From contig DRFO01000039.1 of NCBI GenBank assembly GCA_011050525.1, positions 1-64,000 on the forward strand: a DNA stretch of 64,000 bases. Direction: 5' to 3'. Position 1 is the stretch's first letter. Each line of letters begins with the position of its first letter. Positions 40,022 through 48,227 of the stretch are shown piece by piece. This stretch comes from Halopseudomonas xinjiangensis (GTDB lineage: Bacteria; Pseudomonadota; Gammaproteobacteria; Pseudomonadales; Pseudomonadaceae). A program made the position numbers and the translations under genes. The notes beneath the pieces are model-generated. The model made no database searches and was not told where the DNA came from. It worked only from the letters and a program-made list of their open reading frames with translations.

Positions 40022-40531
40022 TTAGTCTGGCGATCTGATTATTCGCAGCGGGACGTTCAGCTGCTGCTGACGCTGCAGAATCTGCAATAGAACTATCGCG
40101 CGCTCGGCGCCATCGGCTTTACTGAAGATTGCATCCAAATCCTTGAAGGGTCCTTCGGCAAGCCGGACGATACTGCCCGGTTTAAACAGGGATCGTTCGT
40201 CATGCTGCTCGAGGCGACGTTTTATGTCCTTGATCAGGCCCGGCTCTACCGCAACGGGCGTATTGGCGAAGGTCACCAAGCGTAAAACGCCACGCGTGGA
40301 ACGGATGGTATGCCAGCTATCGGTGAGGCGACAAAGATAAGCAAACAGATAACCAGGGAACAGGGATTCTTCGACGTGTGTCCTTTTACCCTGGCGGATC
40401 GCCTGGACAGTACGCACCGGGCGGTAACAGGGAATATGCTGATTGCGCAGATTCGCTTCTGCACGCGCATCCTGCCTGGATTTGCACTGAACGACATACC
40501 AATGAGGAGACCCGTTCATTTCGGCTGACAT
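40022..40531 (-). CDS. rfaH: RfaH-type NusG-paralogue antiterminator
   Basis: HWYVVQCKSRQDARAEANLRNQHIPCYRPVRTV; ESLFPGYLFAYL; IRSTRGVLRLVTF; KOW-like GSIVRLAEGPFKDLDAIF. Confidence 0.93.
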   Translation of the reverse strand: MSAEMNGSPHWYVVQCKSRQDARAEANLRNQHIPCYRPVRTVQAIRQGKRTHVEESLFPGYLFAYLCRLTDSWHTIRSTRGVLRLVTFANTPVAVEPGLIKDIKRRLEQHDERSLFKPGSIVRLAEGPFKDLDAIFSKADGAERAIVLLQILQRQQQLNVPLRIIRSPD

Positions 40532-40693
40532 CCAGTTCCGCTTTCGAGGTGCGCATGCTAAACCTCTGATAGAGGCGGTTCAACCTTAATGCCGGGATTT
40601 TTGACAAGTGGGGGGTGACCCACTGCGATCTGTTGTTCGGCATATTGCCGTTGCCATGGTCACTGAAACGGCGGCTTTGCTTAGCCGCAGACC

Positions 40694-42118
40694 TCACCCC
40701 GTCGGAATTACCACCCGGAGCGGTTTATCCAGCTGCCGTGCCCGCTTCTGCAGCTCACGAGCAAGGGTTTGCTTCGCCCCCTCTTCCCCGTGCACCAATC
40801 TCACCTCCTCCGGCCAATGCCGCATTCGCGTCACAAAATTAACCAGCCCTTTCTGATCGGCATGCGCAGAGTAACCTCCGAGCGTATGCACGCGCGCTTT
40901 GATATCGAAGCGCTCACCGTCCAGATCAACATAGCCGCCGCGCGGTCCGAACTCCTGGATCGCGCGGCCTGGTGTGCCTTGCGCCTGGTATCCGACAAAG
41001 ACGACGTTGTGCCGTGGGTCGCCCAGCATGGCCTTCAGATAGTTGATGATCCGGCCGGCGTTGCACATTCCGCTACCGGTGATCACCACGGCGGGTTGTC
41101 GCGTGTGCGCCAGTCGGTTGACCATGCTCAGGTGCTGACTGTGCGTCTCAACCGTCAACAGTTGCTCAAACCCCAGCGGTTTTCGTCCACTACTGACCCG
41201 CTTCAAGGCCTCGACATCCCACCAAGGCTTGAGCTGACGATAGAGCGCGGTGAATCGAGTCGCCAATGGTGCATCAAGGATGATCGGCAGTTCAGACCAA
41301 TCGACGCCTATGCGCGATCGGACCCGAGTAAGAATATCTTCAATTTCGTAGAGCAGTTCTTGCGTTCGACCAATGCTGAACGCGGGTATCAATACCGTAC
41401 CGCCATCTGCCAGCGCCTCTTCGAGTACTGCTTGAAAACGGTCCCGCCTGTTGCGCCGGTCTTCATGATTACGATCACCGTAGGTGCTTTCCAGCACCAC
41501 TACGTCAGCCCGCCATGCCGGTTCAGGCGGAGGCAGCAAAGGCGCATGGGGTGCGCCCAGGTCGCCTGAAAAGAGTATGCGTCGGCGCAAGCCGGTCTCC
41601 ACATACTCCACATCAAATTCCACATAGGCCGAACCCAGAATATGCCCGGCGCGCTGAAAGCGAACCTTGCATATCAAGTCGTCACGGTGCAGCAGGGTGA
41701 TCCAGGTTTTGTAAGGATGCCCGCGCAGCATTGGCTGCACTTTCTCAATGAAGCGCTCGGCCAACTGAGCATCGCGCTTGATGCCCACCATAAATGCATC
41801 TTCAAGCACCGTCGGCATCAGCAGCGCGGAAGGCTCTGTGCAATGCACAGGCCCGGTGAACCCGGCCGCGATCAGCCAGGGCAAACGACCGATATGATCG
41901 ATATGCACGTGCGTAGCGATCAGCGCTCGCACGCTAGTCAGGCTGAACTCGATAGCCAGGTGGTTTGCACCCGCTCCGTTGCCCGACGTTTCAGCGCCCT
42001 GAAACATACCGCAATCAATCAGCACGCTGTCCTGCGGGCCCAGCCAGAGCTGGTGGCATGAGCCAGTAACGCCTCTCACCGCGCCATGGTGTTGTATATA
42101 GGGATAGGTTGTAGTCAT
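40694..42118 (-). CDS. MBL-fold beta-CASP RNA-processing-type exonuclease
   Basis: ATHVHIDHIGRLPWL, LFSGDLGAPHAPLLPPP, VLESTYGDRNHE, VITGSGMCNAGRIINYLKAML; RBS AAAGGAGTG before ATG at 42118. The ORF-track N-terminal extension is antisense to wzb and rejected. Confidence 0.9.
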   Translation of the reverse strand: MTTTYPYIQHHGAVRGVTGSCHQLWLGPQDSVLIDCGMFQGAETSGNGAGANHLAIEFSLTSVRALIATHVHIDHIGRLPWLIAAGFTGPVHCTEPSALLMPTVLEDAFMVGIKRDAQLAERFIEKVQPMLRGHPYKTWITLLHRDDLICKVRFQRAGHILGSAYVEFDVEYVETGLRRRILFSGDLGAPHAPLLPPPEPAWRADVVVLESTYGDRNHEDRRNRRDRFQAVLEEALADGGTVLIPAFSIGRTQELLYEIEDILTRVRSRIGVDWSELPIILDAPLATRFTALYRQLKPWWDVEALKRVSSGRKPLGFEQLLTVETHSQHLSMVNRLAHTRQPAVVITGSGMCNAGRIINYLKAMLGDPRHNVVFVGYQAQGTPGRAIQEFGPRGGYVDLDGERFDIKARVHTLGGYSAHADQKGLVNFVTRMRHWPEEVRLVHGEEGAKQTLARELQKRARQLDKPLRVVIPTG

Positions 42119-42301
42119 GCCAGCACTCCTTTGCTTGTAACCCGCCTCGCAGCCTAACGATTTTGCGCCTGAGTTACAGTGAAGCTGCGCACAAACGCAG
42201 CTTTCAACGCTTCCGCACGTCCGGACCCACCTTGACCCCGCCCCCCTAACTCCATAAAGTTGCTTCCTTACAGAGCTGCTAAAGGATGGCGTCGCAACTA
42301 A

Positions 42302-42742
42302 ATGTTCAAATCGATATTGATTGTGTGCGTCGGTAATATTTGTCGCAGTCCGACGGCTGAAGCCATCCTGAAGAACAAGCTTGAGGGCATGAATATTGAC
42401 ATCAGCTCCGCAGGATTGGGAGCGCTGGTTGGCAAACCGGTTGACCCTACCGCGGTAAAGGTGATGGCCGAAGCGGGCCTGTCTCTGCCGGAACACAAGG
42501 CGCGGCAGATCACGCCAGAGATGATCCGCGAAGCCGACTTGATCCTGGCGATGGAGAACAGGCACCTGCAGTCGATCCACTCGCTGGCACCGGAAGCCCG
42601 GGGCAAGACCTTTCTCTTTGGTCGCTGGTTGAATGGATGCGAAGCGCCTGATCCATATCGTCAGTCTCAGCCCGCCTTCGTGCACGTCTACAGCATCCTG
42701 GATAAGTCCGCCAACGCCTGGTTGCCCTACCTTAAGAAATAA
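42302..42742 (+). CDS. wzb: Low-molecular-weight protein-tyrosine phosphatase (Wzb-like)
   Basis: ILIVCVGNICRSPTAEAIL (C-x5-R-S) and C-terminal EAPDPYRQ acid motif. Confidence 0.95.
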   Translation: MFKSILIVCVGNICRSPTAEAILKNKLEGMNIDISSAGLGALVGKPVDPTAVKVMAEAGLSLPEHKARQITPEMIREADLILAMENRHLQSIHSLAPEARGKTFLFGRWLNGCEAPDPYRQSQPAFVHVYSILDKSANAWLPYLKK

Positions 42743-42748
42743 TCATCA

Positions 42749-42774
42749 CCCCAATCCAACGATCATTATTGGGG
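42749..42774 (+). terminator. Possible hairpin/terminator after wzb
   Basis: CCCCAAT...ATTGGGG 7-bp stem, weak U tract. Confidence 0.4.
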
Positions 42775-42803
42775 TAACGGCACGAGCCGCACCTGGAGCA
42801 ATT

Positions 42804-43205
42804 ATGTGGGTTAGTGTCATGCGTCGCTGGGTGAAATATCGCCGGGCATTCCAAATTCTGTTCTTTGTGGTGGTTGCCGCCGGAATGTTTCTGGGCATGC
42901 GCCCTACTCCGCCACCCGCTGCTTATAGCTGGATGATGAGCTTTTATCATCTGGGCGGGCTGTTTGGTTGTACCGTGCTCAGCTATCTGGCGTTCCCGCG
43001 GTGGAAGTGGTGGTGTCGCGGGGTGGCCATGTTCGGCGTGGGCGTGATGGTGGAACTGGTGCAGTCATTCCATCCCAACCGCGTGACTGATATGGAAGAC
43101 ATACTCGCCAACAGCGCTGGTGTGGCGCTGGGTCTGATTCTCATAGCGGCTTGGAAGAGTTGGAGCAGTTACCGGCGCCACGGCCTACCTGTGCGCTCCT
43201 GGTAG
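42804..43205 (+). CDS. VanZ-like family membrane protein
   Basis: RBS GGAGCA before ATG; hydrophobic helices; VELVQSFHPNRVTDMEDILANSAGVALGLIL is VanZ-like. Confidence 0.82.
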   Translation: MWVSVMRRWVKYRRAFQILFFVVVAAGMFLGMRPTPPPAAYSWMMSFYHLGGLFGCTVLSYLAFPRWKWWCRGVAMFGVGVMVELVQSFHPNRVTDMEDILANSAGVALGLILIAAWKSWSSYRRHGLPVRSW

Positions 43206-43225
43206 GATCCAGAAGCGCCGCTGAA

Positions 43226-44551
43226 TCAGCTACGCCGTTTAGGCGGCGCCAACCCGTCCGAGCTCGCCACCACCGCGCCCTTGGGCACGCTAGGCTTTTT
43301 ACGTGCGGCCAGCTTCTTCGCCCTGGCTTTTTTGGCCTTTGGATCCTTCTTGTCGTTCTTATTTTTACTACCCACCGCCTTGCCCGACGCCTTCACCTTC
43401 TTCGGACCTTTATAGCTGCCCTCAAGATCCTTGATGACGCGCCGCTCGAACTGCCGACGCAGATAACGCTCGATGCTGGTCATCAAATTCCATTCATGCG
43501 GCGCAACCAACGAGATTGCCACGCCTTCGGCTCCTGCGCGTCCGGTCCGACCAACGCGGTGCAGATAGTCATCGCCACTGCGCGGCATATCGAAATTGAT
43601 CACCAGGTCCAGCTCGCTGATATCCAGCCCACGCGCCGCCACATCTGTCGCCACCAGCACGCCGGATGCGCCCTGCTTGAAGCGCTCGATTGCCAGCTTG
43701 CGGTCCTTCTGGTCCTTCTCGCCATGCAGCACATAGACCCGCAGCGCCTCGTTGGCACGCAGCACGCCATTCAACCTGTCGGCCATTACCCGAGTATTGG
43801 TAAACACAATCGCCTTACCGGGGCTCTCGTTCGTCAGCAGCCACTTGAGTTGCGCTTCCTTATGCGCATTGTCATCCGAGGCAATCACCTGTTGCTTGAT
43901 AGCCGGGGTGTCATCTCGCACGCTGTCCAGCTCCAGCCACCTCGGATCACGTAGTGCGTTCTCGGCCACGCGCTGCAAGCCGGCGCTGCCCTTGGTGGCA
44001 GAGAACAACAGCGTCTGTCGCGCCTCGGGACAAGCCGAGGCAATCTTGATCACATCTTCGCTGAAGCCCATGTCCAGCATACGGTCGGCTTCATCGATCA
44101 CCAGCGTCTGAATCAGCGACAAATCCAGATTAACCCCTGCCCCCAGATGCTCGAGCGCACGGCCCGGCGTTGCCACGATGATGTCCGGATTCTTGCGCAG
44201 CTTTGCTGCTTGCACTTTAAAGTCTTCCCCGCCAATAACCAGCTCAGCCTTGAGAAAAGTAAAGCGCGCCAAATTCTGGATATCGCTCTGGATCTGCCTG
44301 GCCAGCTCCCGCGTTGGCGATAGGATCAAGGCACGCGGCGCCTGCGGCTGGGTTTCTTCCTGCAGCAGGCGATTGAGAATAGGCAACACGAACGCAGCGG
44401 TCTTGCCGCTACCCGTTTGGGCGATCACATACAGATCGTCGCCAGCCATGGCAGGAGGAATGGCTGCTTTCTGAACTTCGGTAGGCTTTTGATATTCCAG
44501 GGCTTCAAGACCCTTGAGCAGACGCTCGTGCAGATTGAATTCGGTAAACAA
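43226..44551 (-). CDS. DEAD-box RNA helicase (probable TTG start; longer ORF reaches 44686)
   Basis: AQTGSGKTAAFVLPIL, PTRELARQI, VATPGRAL, VIDEADRMLDMGF, FSATKG, HRVGRTGRAGAEG; basic Lys-rich C-tail. Confidence 0.92.
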   Translation of the reverse strand: MFTEFNLHERLLKGLEALEYQKPTEVQKAAIPPAMAGDDLYVIAQTGSGKTAAFVLPILNRLLQEETQPQAPRALILSPTRELARQIQSDIQNLARFTFLKAELVIGGEDFKVQAAKLRKNPDIIVATPGRALEHLGAGVNLDLSLIQTLVIDEADRMLDMGFSEDVIKIASACPEARQTLLFSATKGSAGLQRVAENALRDPRWLELDSVRDDTPAIKQQVIASDDNAHKEAQLKWLLTNESPGKAIVFTNTRVMADRLNGVLRANEALRVYVLHGEKDQKDRKLAIERFKQGASGVLVATDVAARGLDISELDLVINFDMPRSGDDYLHRVGRTGRAGAEGVAISLVAPHEWNLMTSIERYLRRQFERRVIKDLEGSYKGPKKVKASGKAVGSKNKNDKKDPKAKKARAKKLAARKKPSVPKGAVVASSDGLAPPKRRS

Positions 44552-44710
44552 GGGTCTTTGCCTCTGGGCTGAACTTGATAAGACTGCGATAGCTGCGCAG
44601 TGTAACAAACCTCCGGCCTTTCTTAACGGAAACCTCAACGGTATGATCCGAGACAGAACGCCTGTTATAAGCGTCAAGGTGCGCATCTCGATTGAATTAA
44701 AGGCTCAACT

Positions 44711-45730
44711 ATGCACAACTGCATTCTGGTAACCGGCGGCGCCGGCTACATAGGCACCCACACCTGCACCAAGCTGCTTGAAGCAGGTTATGCGGTGATT
44801 GTGCTGGATAACTTCAGCAATAGCTCACCTGTTGCGCTACGTCGGGTAGAAGAACTAACCGGCCGGCCCGTCACGCTGGTTGAAGGCGATATTAACGATC
44901 CAGTGCTGTTGGACAAAGTATTCGCTGCGCATGCTATTGACGCTGTGATTCACTTTGCTGGGTTAAAGGCGGTGGGTGAATCCGTAACGCAGCCCCTGCG
45001 CTACTACCAGAACAACGTAGCGGGTACGCTGGTGCTGTGCGAGGCGATGCAACGTGCGGGTGTGAAGAATATCGTATTCAGCTCATCCGCTACCGTTTAT
45101 GGTGATCCTGCAAGCGTGCCGATCCGTGAGGATTTCCCGACCAGCGCAACCAACCCCTATGGCCGCTCGAAGCTGATGGTCGAGGAACTGCTAGGTGACC
45201 TGTATTCATCGGATCACAGCTGGAACATCGCATTGCTGCGCTATTTCAACCCGGTGGGCGCTCACCCCAGCGGGCGGATCGGTGAAGATCCTGCTGATAT
45301 CCCTAATAACCTGATGCCTTATATCGCTCAAGTAGCTGTGGGTCGTCGTGACAAGCTCAGCGTCTATGGCGATGACTACCCTACCCACGATGGCACCGGT
45401 GTACGCGACTATATACATGTGATGGATCTGGCTGACGGGCACGTCAAGGCCCTGGAATGGCTGGGTCGTCAGCAGGGAATCAAAGCGTTCAATTTGGGGA
45501 CCGGTATTGGCTACTCGGTGTTGGATATGCTTAATGCCTTTGAAAAAGCCTGCGGCACGGCCCTGCCATACGCTGTTGTGCCCCGCCGCCCTGGCGATGT
45601 TGCATGCTGCTATGCAGACCCGGCCATCGCCGCCCAGGAACTGGATTGGAAGGCTACGCTAGGGATTGAGGCGATGTGTGCGGACAGCTGGCGTTGGCAG
45701 TCTCAGAACCCACGTGGATTCCGAGAATAG
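44711..45730 (+). CDS. galE: UDP-glucose 4-epimerase
   Basis: ILVTGGAGYIGTHTCTKLLEAGYAVIVLDNFSNS; SSSATVYGDP; NPYGRSKLMVEELL. Confidence 0.96.
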   Translation: MHNCILVTGGAGYIGTHTCTKLLEAGYAVIVLDNFSNSSPVALRRVEELTGRPVTLVEGDINDPVLLDKVFAAHAIDAVIHFAGLKAVGESVTQPLRYYQNNVAGTLVLCEAMQRAGVKNIVFSSSATVYGDPASVPIREDFPTSATNPYGRSKLMVEELLGDLYSSDHSWNIALLRYFNPVGAHPSGRIGEDPADIPNNLMPYIAQVAVGRRDKLSVYGDDYPTHDGTGVRDYIHVMDLADGHVKALEWLGRQQGIKAFNLGTGIGYSVLDMLNAFEKACGTALPYAVVPRRPGDVACCYADPAIAAQELDWKATLGIEAMCADSWRWQSQNPRGFRE

Positions 45731-45740
45731 TTGATGGCGA

Positions 45741-46178
45741 CTAGAGAGTTAAAAATACGGAGTACGTGGCGCATAAAACACCAGCTGGGAATGCGGCCAA
45801 CACAAACGCCGTAGAGTAATCAGACATCAATTGGGAGAATATTTTGCTGATGGCAAAGGAGCACCCAGCCACTGCCAGAAGCGGAACCCACCACGAAAAA
45901 GCGAAAAATCCCCAGAAAAATAGCGCAACGACAATGACCGGGGCAATGAACGCCCCGATGAAGTTATAAGCAAATTCGGCGATGGTATCTCTCGGAGGAC
46001 GTCTGGTTACGCAATTGGATTTAACGTAAGCCTCGCTTGAGAGAACCAGAAAAGACACTGCCGCAAAATAGGTAATCATTACCATCCCTGTATTTGATCC
46101 GATTAAGCTTGAAACTCCCTCAAAAGCTAGCAGAAAGACGTCCTCCCGCATAGCGCTTTGATATCGCTTTATCCACAC
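45741..46178 (-). CDS. Hypothetical small polytopic membrane protein
   Basis: ORF with about 4 hydrophobic segments; no recognised family. Confidence 0.55.
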   Translation of the reverse strand: MWIKRYQSAMREDVFLLAFEGVSSLIGSNTGMVMITYFAAVSFLVLSSEAYVKSNCVTRRPPRDTIAEFAYNFIGAFIAPVIVVALFFWGFFAFSWWVPLLAVAGCSFAISKIFSQLMSDYSTAFVLAAFPAGVLCATYSVFLTL

Positions 46179-46188
46179 CGCCCTGCCC

Positions 46189-46686
46189 CGTCATCCCCGC
46201 AAAGGCGGGAATCTATTGGTTCAGGAGCGAGCCTGACCAGGGCAAAAAAGCTGGATCCCCGCCTTCGCGGGGATGACGTTGAGAGTGCGTTATCTTTGGA
46301 GTATGCCTGAGCAACACTCCACGACACCATTTCCCGTCATTCCGTCATTCCGTCATTCCCGCGAAAACGGGAGCCTATGGGGCCTTGGAACGACACTCCA
46401 CGACCCCACTTCCGTCATTCCCGCGAAGGCGGGAGCCTATGGGGCCTTGGAACGATACTCCACGACCCCACTTCCGTCATTCCCGCGAAAACGGGAGCTT
46501 ATGGGGCCTTGGAACGATACTCCACGACCCCACTTCCGTCATTCCCGCGAAAACGGGAGCTTATGGGGCCTTGGAACGACACTCCACGACCCACTTCCGT
46601 CATTCCCGCGAAGGCGGGAATCTATTGGTTCAGGAGCGAGCCTGACCACGGTATAAAACTGGATCCCCGCCTTCGCGGGGATGACG
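46189..46686. repeat. Palindromic repeat locus: outer composite copies flanking a 62-bp tandem array
   Basis: Outer copies CGTCAT(C/T)CCCGC..GGCGGGAATCTATTGGTTCAGGAGCGAGCCTGACC...CTGGATCCCCGCCTTCGCGGGGATGACG at 46189 and about 46597; GGCCTTGGAACGA at 46381, 46443, 46505 and 46567 (exact 62-bp period). Confidence 0.95.
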
Positions 46687-46771
46687 TTTGGGAGAGGCAT
46701 TGCCTTCCCCCGGTCAGAGCGACATCGCCTTCTTTCAACTGGTCAGATTTGCCGGCTTTGCCGGAAACAAA

Positions 46772-46799
46772 AAAAGGGACATCCGAAGATGTCCCTTAA
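46772..46799 (-). terminator. Rho-independent terminator of the DUF1302-DUF1329 operon (copy 1)
   Basis: Minus strand AAGGGACATC-TTCG-GATGTCCCTTTTTTT; perfect 10-bp stem with UUCG-type tetraloop. Confidence 0.92.
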
Positions 46800-46828
46800 A
46801 ACCCAAACGACTAGAGCAACACTAAATC

Positions 46829-48202
46829 TTAGCGAATACCCGACGACCGAAGAGCGGCTGGGGTGAACTGGTTATAGCTCGGTTCGAAATCGAACTGGGG
46901 TGCAGACTCTTCTTCTGAATACATACCCAGTGCGATGTAACGACCGGCCAGCAGGTCATACAAGGTTTCGATTGTATAGCCAGGAATCTTGTTGCGATAG
47001 TTGAAGGCGATATGACCTTCACCTACGCGCCACAAGGTACCGCGGCCATCGTAATGATCGCTCAGGTTGATCATCCAGGAATCCTCGTCCATGAAGAAAT
47101 TACGCTGTGCGTAAATATGGCGCTGACCCTGTTTGACGTTACCCTGCACTTCCCACACCCGGTGCAACTCGAAACGAGTGTGCTCGGGGTTGATGTGGCC
47201 AGCTTTCAGTACATCTTCGTACATCATGTCTGGCTGAGCCATCTTGTAGCTGTTGTACGGTACGTAGACTTCCTTCTTGCCAACCAGCTTCCAGTCATAA
47301 CGGTCAGGTGCGCCGTTGTACATGGCGAAGTTGTCAGAAGTACGCATACCGTCGGAGGCAGTACCTGGACCGTCATAGGCTACCTGCGGAGCACGACGCA
47401 CACGACGCTGACCGGCGTTGTAAACCCACGCCATGCGTGGCTCTTTCAACTGATCCAGGGTGTCGTGTACCAGCAGTACGTTACCGGCCAAACGAGATGG
47501 CGCATTCACGCGCTGCTTGAAGAACAGCAGCGTGTTAGGAATGGTTGACTCGTCAACATCATCCATCAACTGCGGATAACCTACTTCCTCTTCGAGCTTG
47601 ATGAGGGTGTAGGAACCGTTGGTCTGAGGCATCGCCTGCATGTACCAGCGCTTGGCGTTTATACGGTAGCGCGTCAAGTGGTTCCAGACCACTTCCCCAC
47701 CCGTCTTGGGAATCGGGAAGGCAAATGTGCCGTGCGAGAAGTTGTCGATACCGTCGCCGCCGTTAACCAGCTTAGCCTCGCCAGCAGTGCGCTTGACTTG
47801 CTCGTAAACGGACTCAGGGTAGCCAACGGTCCGCTTGGTCGGATAGACCGGCATTTGGAACGTCTCAGGATAACGCTCGAACATGGCGACCTGACCAGGG
47901 GTCAGATTTTCCCGGTGTTCCTGATAGTTCTGAGCCGTAATCACGAACTCAGGCTGATCAGCAGTCATGGGGTTTTCGCTGAAGTTTCTTTCCAGCTCCG
48001 CACCCGCATCAACCGGAAGGCCACCAGTCCACTCGGGAATAGTGCCTGCCGCGTTACCGGCTTTCTCGGCGCCAATTGGCGTCAAGGTATTACCTAGCTG
48101 ATCAATCTCAGCCTGCGTCAGTGTCTGAGCCATTACGCTCGAAGCGAGAAGACTCAACGCCAGACCACCGGCACCTAACAGAGTTTTTTGCATACGCATC
48201 AT
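46829..48202 (-). CDS. DUF1329 family exported protein (copy 1)
   Basis: Signal peptide MQKTLLGAGGLALSLLASSVMAQ; IPEWTGGLP, MTADQPEFVITAQNYQEHRENLTPGQ; paired with DUF1302. Confidence 0.9.
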   Translation of the reverse strand: MMRMQKTLLGAGGLALSLLASSVMAQTLTQAEIDQLGNTLTPIGAEKAGNAAGTIPEWTGGLPVDAGAELERNFSENPMTADQPEFVITAQNYQEHRENLTPGQVAMFERYPETFQMPVYPTKRTVGYPESVYEQVKRTAGEAKLVNGGDGIDNFSHGTFAFPIPKTGGEVVWNHLTRYRINAKRWYMQAMPQTNGSYTLIKLEEEVGYPQLMDDVDESTIPNTLLFFKQRVNAPSRLAGNVLLVHDTLDQLKEPRMAWVYNAGQRRVRRAPQVAYDGPGTASDGMRTSDNFAMYNGAPDRYDWKLVGKKEVYVPYNSYKMAQPDMMYEDVLKAGHINPEHTRFELHRVWEVQGNVKQGQRHIYAQRNFFMDEDSWMINLSDHYDGRGTLWRVGEGHIAFNYRNKIPGYTIETLYDLLAGRYIALGMYSEEESAPQFDFEPSYNQFTPAALRSSGIR

Positions 48203-48227
48203 TATTTTTTTCTCCAGTTTGCCGGGT

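Noticed and set aside
42119-42685. N-terminal extension of the MBL nuclease ORF (663-aa version)
   Set aside because: Antisense to the clearly coding wzb gene; a good RBS plus ATG at 42118 gives the proper nuclease start.
46273-46799. Three overlapping plus-strand ORFs with repeated MGPWNDTPRPHFRHSRE peptides
   Set aside because: Read-through of the 62-bp tandem array in all three frames (62 is not a multiple of 3), so no frame is preserved.
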